Below, in pieces: positions 61,332 to 64,000 of a stretch of 64,000 nucleotides of DNA; positions within the stretch are counted from its first letter, which is position 1, and every line of letters begins with the position of its first letter. Below the pieces are notes generated by a model. It saw only the letters and a list, made by a program, of their open reading frames with translations. It made no database searches and was not told the origin of the DNA. The DNA comes from Mytilus galloprovincialis (lineage: Eukaryota > Mollusca > Bivalvia > Mytilida > Mytilidae). The translations under genes were made by a program, and so were the position numbers. Location: the NCBI RefSeq assembly GCF_965363235.1, contig NC_134845.1, positions 64,013,261 to 64,077,260 on the forward strand, written 5' to 3'.

Positions 61332-63310
61332 AAACAGACACAAGAACCGTTTCATTAGCTCTGTATCGCTACTTGTGTCAAAACATAGTTGGAACGGAGA
61401 ATAGTGTTAAAACAATCAGACTAATGAATACTGTCAGAGATAATGTAGCACACACAAAGTTTCGATACGCTATCACAAGTGGAAGTTTTGGAGAAGGGAT
61501 TGAACTTAGAGGTAGTGATTTGGATATCATGGAAGTAAACACATTAAATGAGATTTATGCAGATGAAAAACCAAGACTTAAAAAACATGTAACATATTTT
61601 AGAATGGAAACAGACGATGTAAAACCTGGCTTCACGCAGTTGATATTGGAAGAAAATGTTAATAAACATGTATCAGAAATATGTGAACTATTCAACGGAA
61701 AACATTATTTATCAAGCTCACTTTGTAAACAACAGCTATTAGGGTTTAATTCAGGATTTAATATTATTCATGGACCGTGTCTATCTGACGAAAACGGAGT
61801 TGTGGATATAGCCCTTTGCTTTCATTGTAAGACATGGATACCACAAGCATCACAGTGGATATCAAGATCAAATAACTCATGGCCAAATCATGATGTCAAG
61901 CAAAGTATTATAAATCATGGAGTACTTTTTGTACCAATTGGAGTAAAAGGATCGCTAAAAGAATTTATCGAATGGCGAATATCTTTTTCTGTTGGTGAAA
62001 AAATGCTCATAAGCACATTTACACACGCACAATTATTATGTTATGCCCTCATGAAAATTCTTTTGAAGGATGTTATAACAACCGACACAGAATGTTCAGA
62101 TTTACTCTGTTCATATTTTTTAAAAACGATTATTTTCTGGATATCAGAGGAATTGCCACAATCCGTATGGAAACCTGAAAATCTTATACCTTGTTTTCTG
62201 CGTTGCTTCAGCAGACTTATTTATTGTGTGAAGTATTCAGCTTGCTTGCATTACTTCATTCCAGAATACAACATGTTTGAGAACAAAATAAAAGGCCATG
62301 CTCGTAAATTACTTCTAGATAATCTATATACTCTCCATAGTTATGGTTGGCGGTGCGTCTTATTTTCAGATCAACTATCTAACTTTCATGTATCAACGTG
62401 GATGAATCCAATCGAATCAACTACATTGCGTACTGTCGAGGTCGTAAAAATATTGAATTCGAAAATGATATATATCTTAAATAATATATGTGCTGTTGAT
62501 ATTAATATGACTGATATGGACAGTTATTTATACAATAGAGTAATAAGCAAGATAGTTTCCTGTGACCAATCCTCACTAAAATACTTATATACATACTACA
62601 TGTCATTGTGGTGTACACATTATGTGCAGTCTATCCCACTGACTAGTCATAGAAGTAGTAATAAACATCAATACAAACAGTATAAATCCTGTCTTTGTTC
62701 TCTGCTACAGAGTATTCATCATGACGCTGTATCAGGATGGCTGATGTTAGCTTCGTTTTTCTATCAGTCGAAACAATATAGTAATGTGTTAAGCGTCCTC
62801 GGGTTCTCTTTATCGAAATTTACTCCCGAAAAACTAACCCGCTCAATGAATATGTCGGATATTCATTGCCGATTGCTCACACTAAAGTCATTCCAGAAGA
62901 AAAGTATAGTTAGATTATGGAAAAAAATGCTAGTAGATTTTATAAGATTTAAAAAAAAATCGTTGTTAATACCAAATGAACTACAAATGGAAAATGAAAA
63001 TGGACACTATATAGTTTCCTCTATAGTTTATGCTTATTTCTTACAATTTTTATGTCATTATCATCTAAATAATGTCAGACAATGCCAGGATTGCATCAAC
63101 ACTTTACACCTTGTTATAGCAGAAAACTATATGATTGAAAAAGATGCAAGTGCAAAATCTAGAGCCTACACCATTCTTGGTATTGCTTTACAGTTATCAG
63201 GAGACTATGAAGCCGCCCGTCAAGCATTCATGCATTCACTTGAGATATGCACTGATCACAGATATAATACTTCTAAAAAGAGACTTTTGTTGATGAGCTC
63301 AGTTGATTAG
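61332..63310 (+). CDS. Mab-21/cGAS-like receptor (cGLR), large 3' exon
   Basis: The frame is open from an ATG at 61280 (676 codons, the numbering used here). I place the exon start at 61332, after the tttcag acceptor that the dead paralogue at 7894 also has; codons before it are probably intron. Residues 68-82 read GSFGEGIELRGSDLD, the nucleotidyltransferase motif with metal-binding Asp80 and Asp82. Asp176 in ENGVVDIALC fits the third acidic residue. Residues 233-331 (SVGEKMLISTFTHAQLLCYA, LLCSYFLKTIIFW, CFSRLIY, LHYFIPEYN) are the Mab-21 C-terminal helical part. About 300 more residues follow, ending in a TPR-like helix pair at 627-656 (ILGIALQLSGDYEAARQAF). cGLRs make cyclic dinucleotides or related signals after sensing nucleic acid and are greatly expanded in bivalves. 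Activity and ligand of this one are not shown. All catalytic residues are present, so it looks functional. The first exon is not assigned: it must donate in phase 1. Confidence 0.9.
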
Positions 63311-63458
63311 CCATCATGATGATTTTTATATGATTTATATAAAAAATCGTACATCCGGGGTCACCTTCGGTACCATCAGATATAAACAAAAAACTTAGTC
63401 ATTCATGATTGTTTAGCTGAAAGGTCCTATATTTGATGTTTAAATATCAAAATACTGG

Positions 63459-63464
63459 AATAAA
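63459..63464 (+). promoter_or_regulatory. Candidate polyadenylation signal AATAAA
   Basis: AATAAA in 'ggaataaagtgc', about 150 bases after the cGLR stop. It is the first clear signal downstream. Confidence 0.5.
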
Positions 63465-64000
63465 GTGCATTTCAAACAATTCTTATAATGACAATGGGTC
63501 TATAATACCATAGCGTCTAAGGAAATACACATTTCAGAAAGGAAACAAGCCATAGTATAAGGGGGGAAAAATACAGAAATAAGACTCTACCTGCTGAAAA
63601 GGGCAAATTTTGTGAGACTACCAAAAGACTTGTACGACTAAGTGACTAAAAATGTTCTAACAAGAATGTTCAACTAATTCCTGCCTTTACAAAGTTAGCT
63701 CGCTTTCTAAGGCCGAAGCCTCCGACAAAAACAGAAGTTGAGCAATGTGCTAAAAATGAAACGAAAACAGGGTAAGAATACTTTTTTTTGTAATTAAGCT
63801 TTCAAAAATAATTTAACTTGTTTAAAAAGCCACTTATAAACAACTATGAAGAAATAGGCATGTGTCTTATATGCCAATTCTTCAAATGTGACATCTGAAG
63901 GAAATGCAAGCTAGGATTATACTTATTTTAAAATTTCTAGTCCTATATATATTTTCAATAGCTAAATAGTACATGGGTTTTGTATATAAATATTATATAA
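63465..64000. other. Downstream flank, nothing recognised
   Basis: AT-rich sequence to the window edge with no further gene seen. Confidence 0.45.

Overview
This is a nuclear window from an animal, most likely a marine bivalve of the mussel type. It is AT-rich, has exon-intron genes with GT-AG junctions and AATAAA signals, and is packed with transposon debris. Three gene families typical of molluscs are recognisable. They are a 'short-chain collagen C4-like' secreted domain, a WSC-domain secreted protein, and a Mab-21/cGAS-like receptor (cGLR) with a long C-terminal extension. The species is inferred from gene and repeat style only. Layout: 1-0.97 kb is a two-copy tandem repeat. 3.98-5.66 kb (minus) holds two exons of an intact collagen-C4-like gene. 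5.87-7.21 kb (minus) is a decayed Penelope-like retroelement with a GIY-YIG endonuclease. 7.74-8.2 kb (plus) is a broken cGLR copy that keeps its intron-exon boundary. 8.3-12 kb is dispersed repeats. 12.67-15.37 kb (plus) is a four-exon gene for a secreted coiled-coil plus WSC protein. 16.56-17.04 kb (minus) is a dead second copy of the collagen-C4-like exon. 19.73-21.26 kb is an element with terminal inverted repeats (TIRs). 21.68-38.35 kb is bounded by two ~2 kb inverted arms with CACTA-like tips; its interior holds two non-LTR retrotransposon tails, two near-identical 456-bp direct repeats and a 582-bp foldback element. 38.4-52 kb is an array of diverged ~0.5-1.4 kb units, interrupted by a 4,979-bp TIR insertion. 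55.2-58.5 kb is a decayed copy of a multi-copy animal gene family with a CXC-like tail, split by a 663-bp MITE with a TAA target duplication. 61.33-63.31 kb (plus) is the main intact gene, the cGLR exon. The observation most worth following links the array to the cGLR. Every array unit carries, in the same place, a short conserved block. In five copies it reads ATG plus four bases and then a GT splice donor, a seven-base coding start ending in phase 1. In several copies a TATAAAA lies about 100 bp upstream. The large cGLR exon at 61.33 kb, and its dead paralogue at 7.89 kb, both begin at an acceptor needing a phase-1 donor. The array may therefore be amplified promoter plus first-exon modules for cGLR genes. 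That is an inference from phase and position, to be tested with RNA. No rRNA, tRNA or CRISPR was found. Most of the window is non-coding repeat, and the many short open frames are chance.
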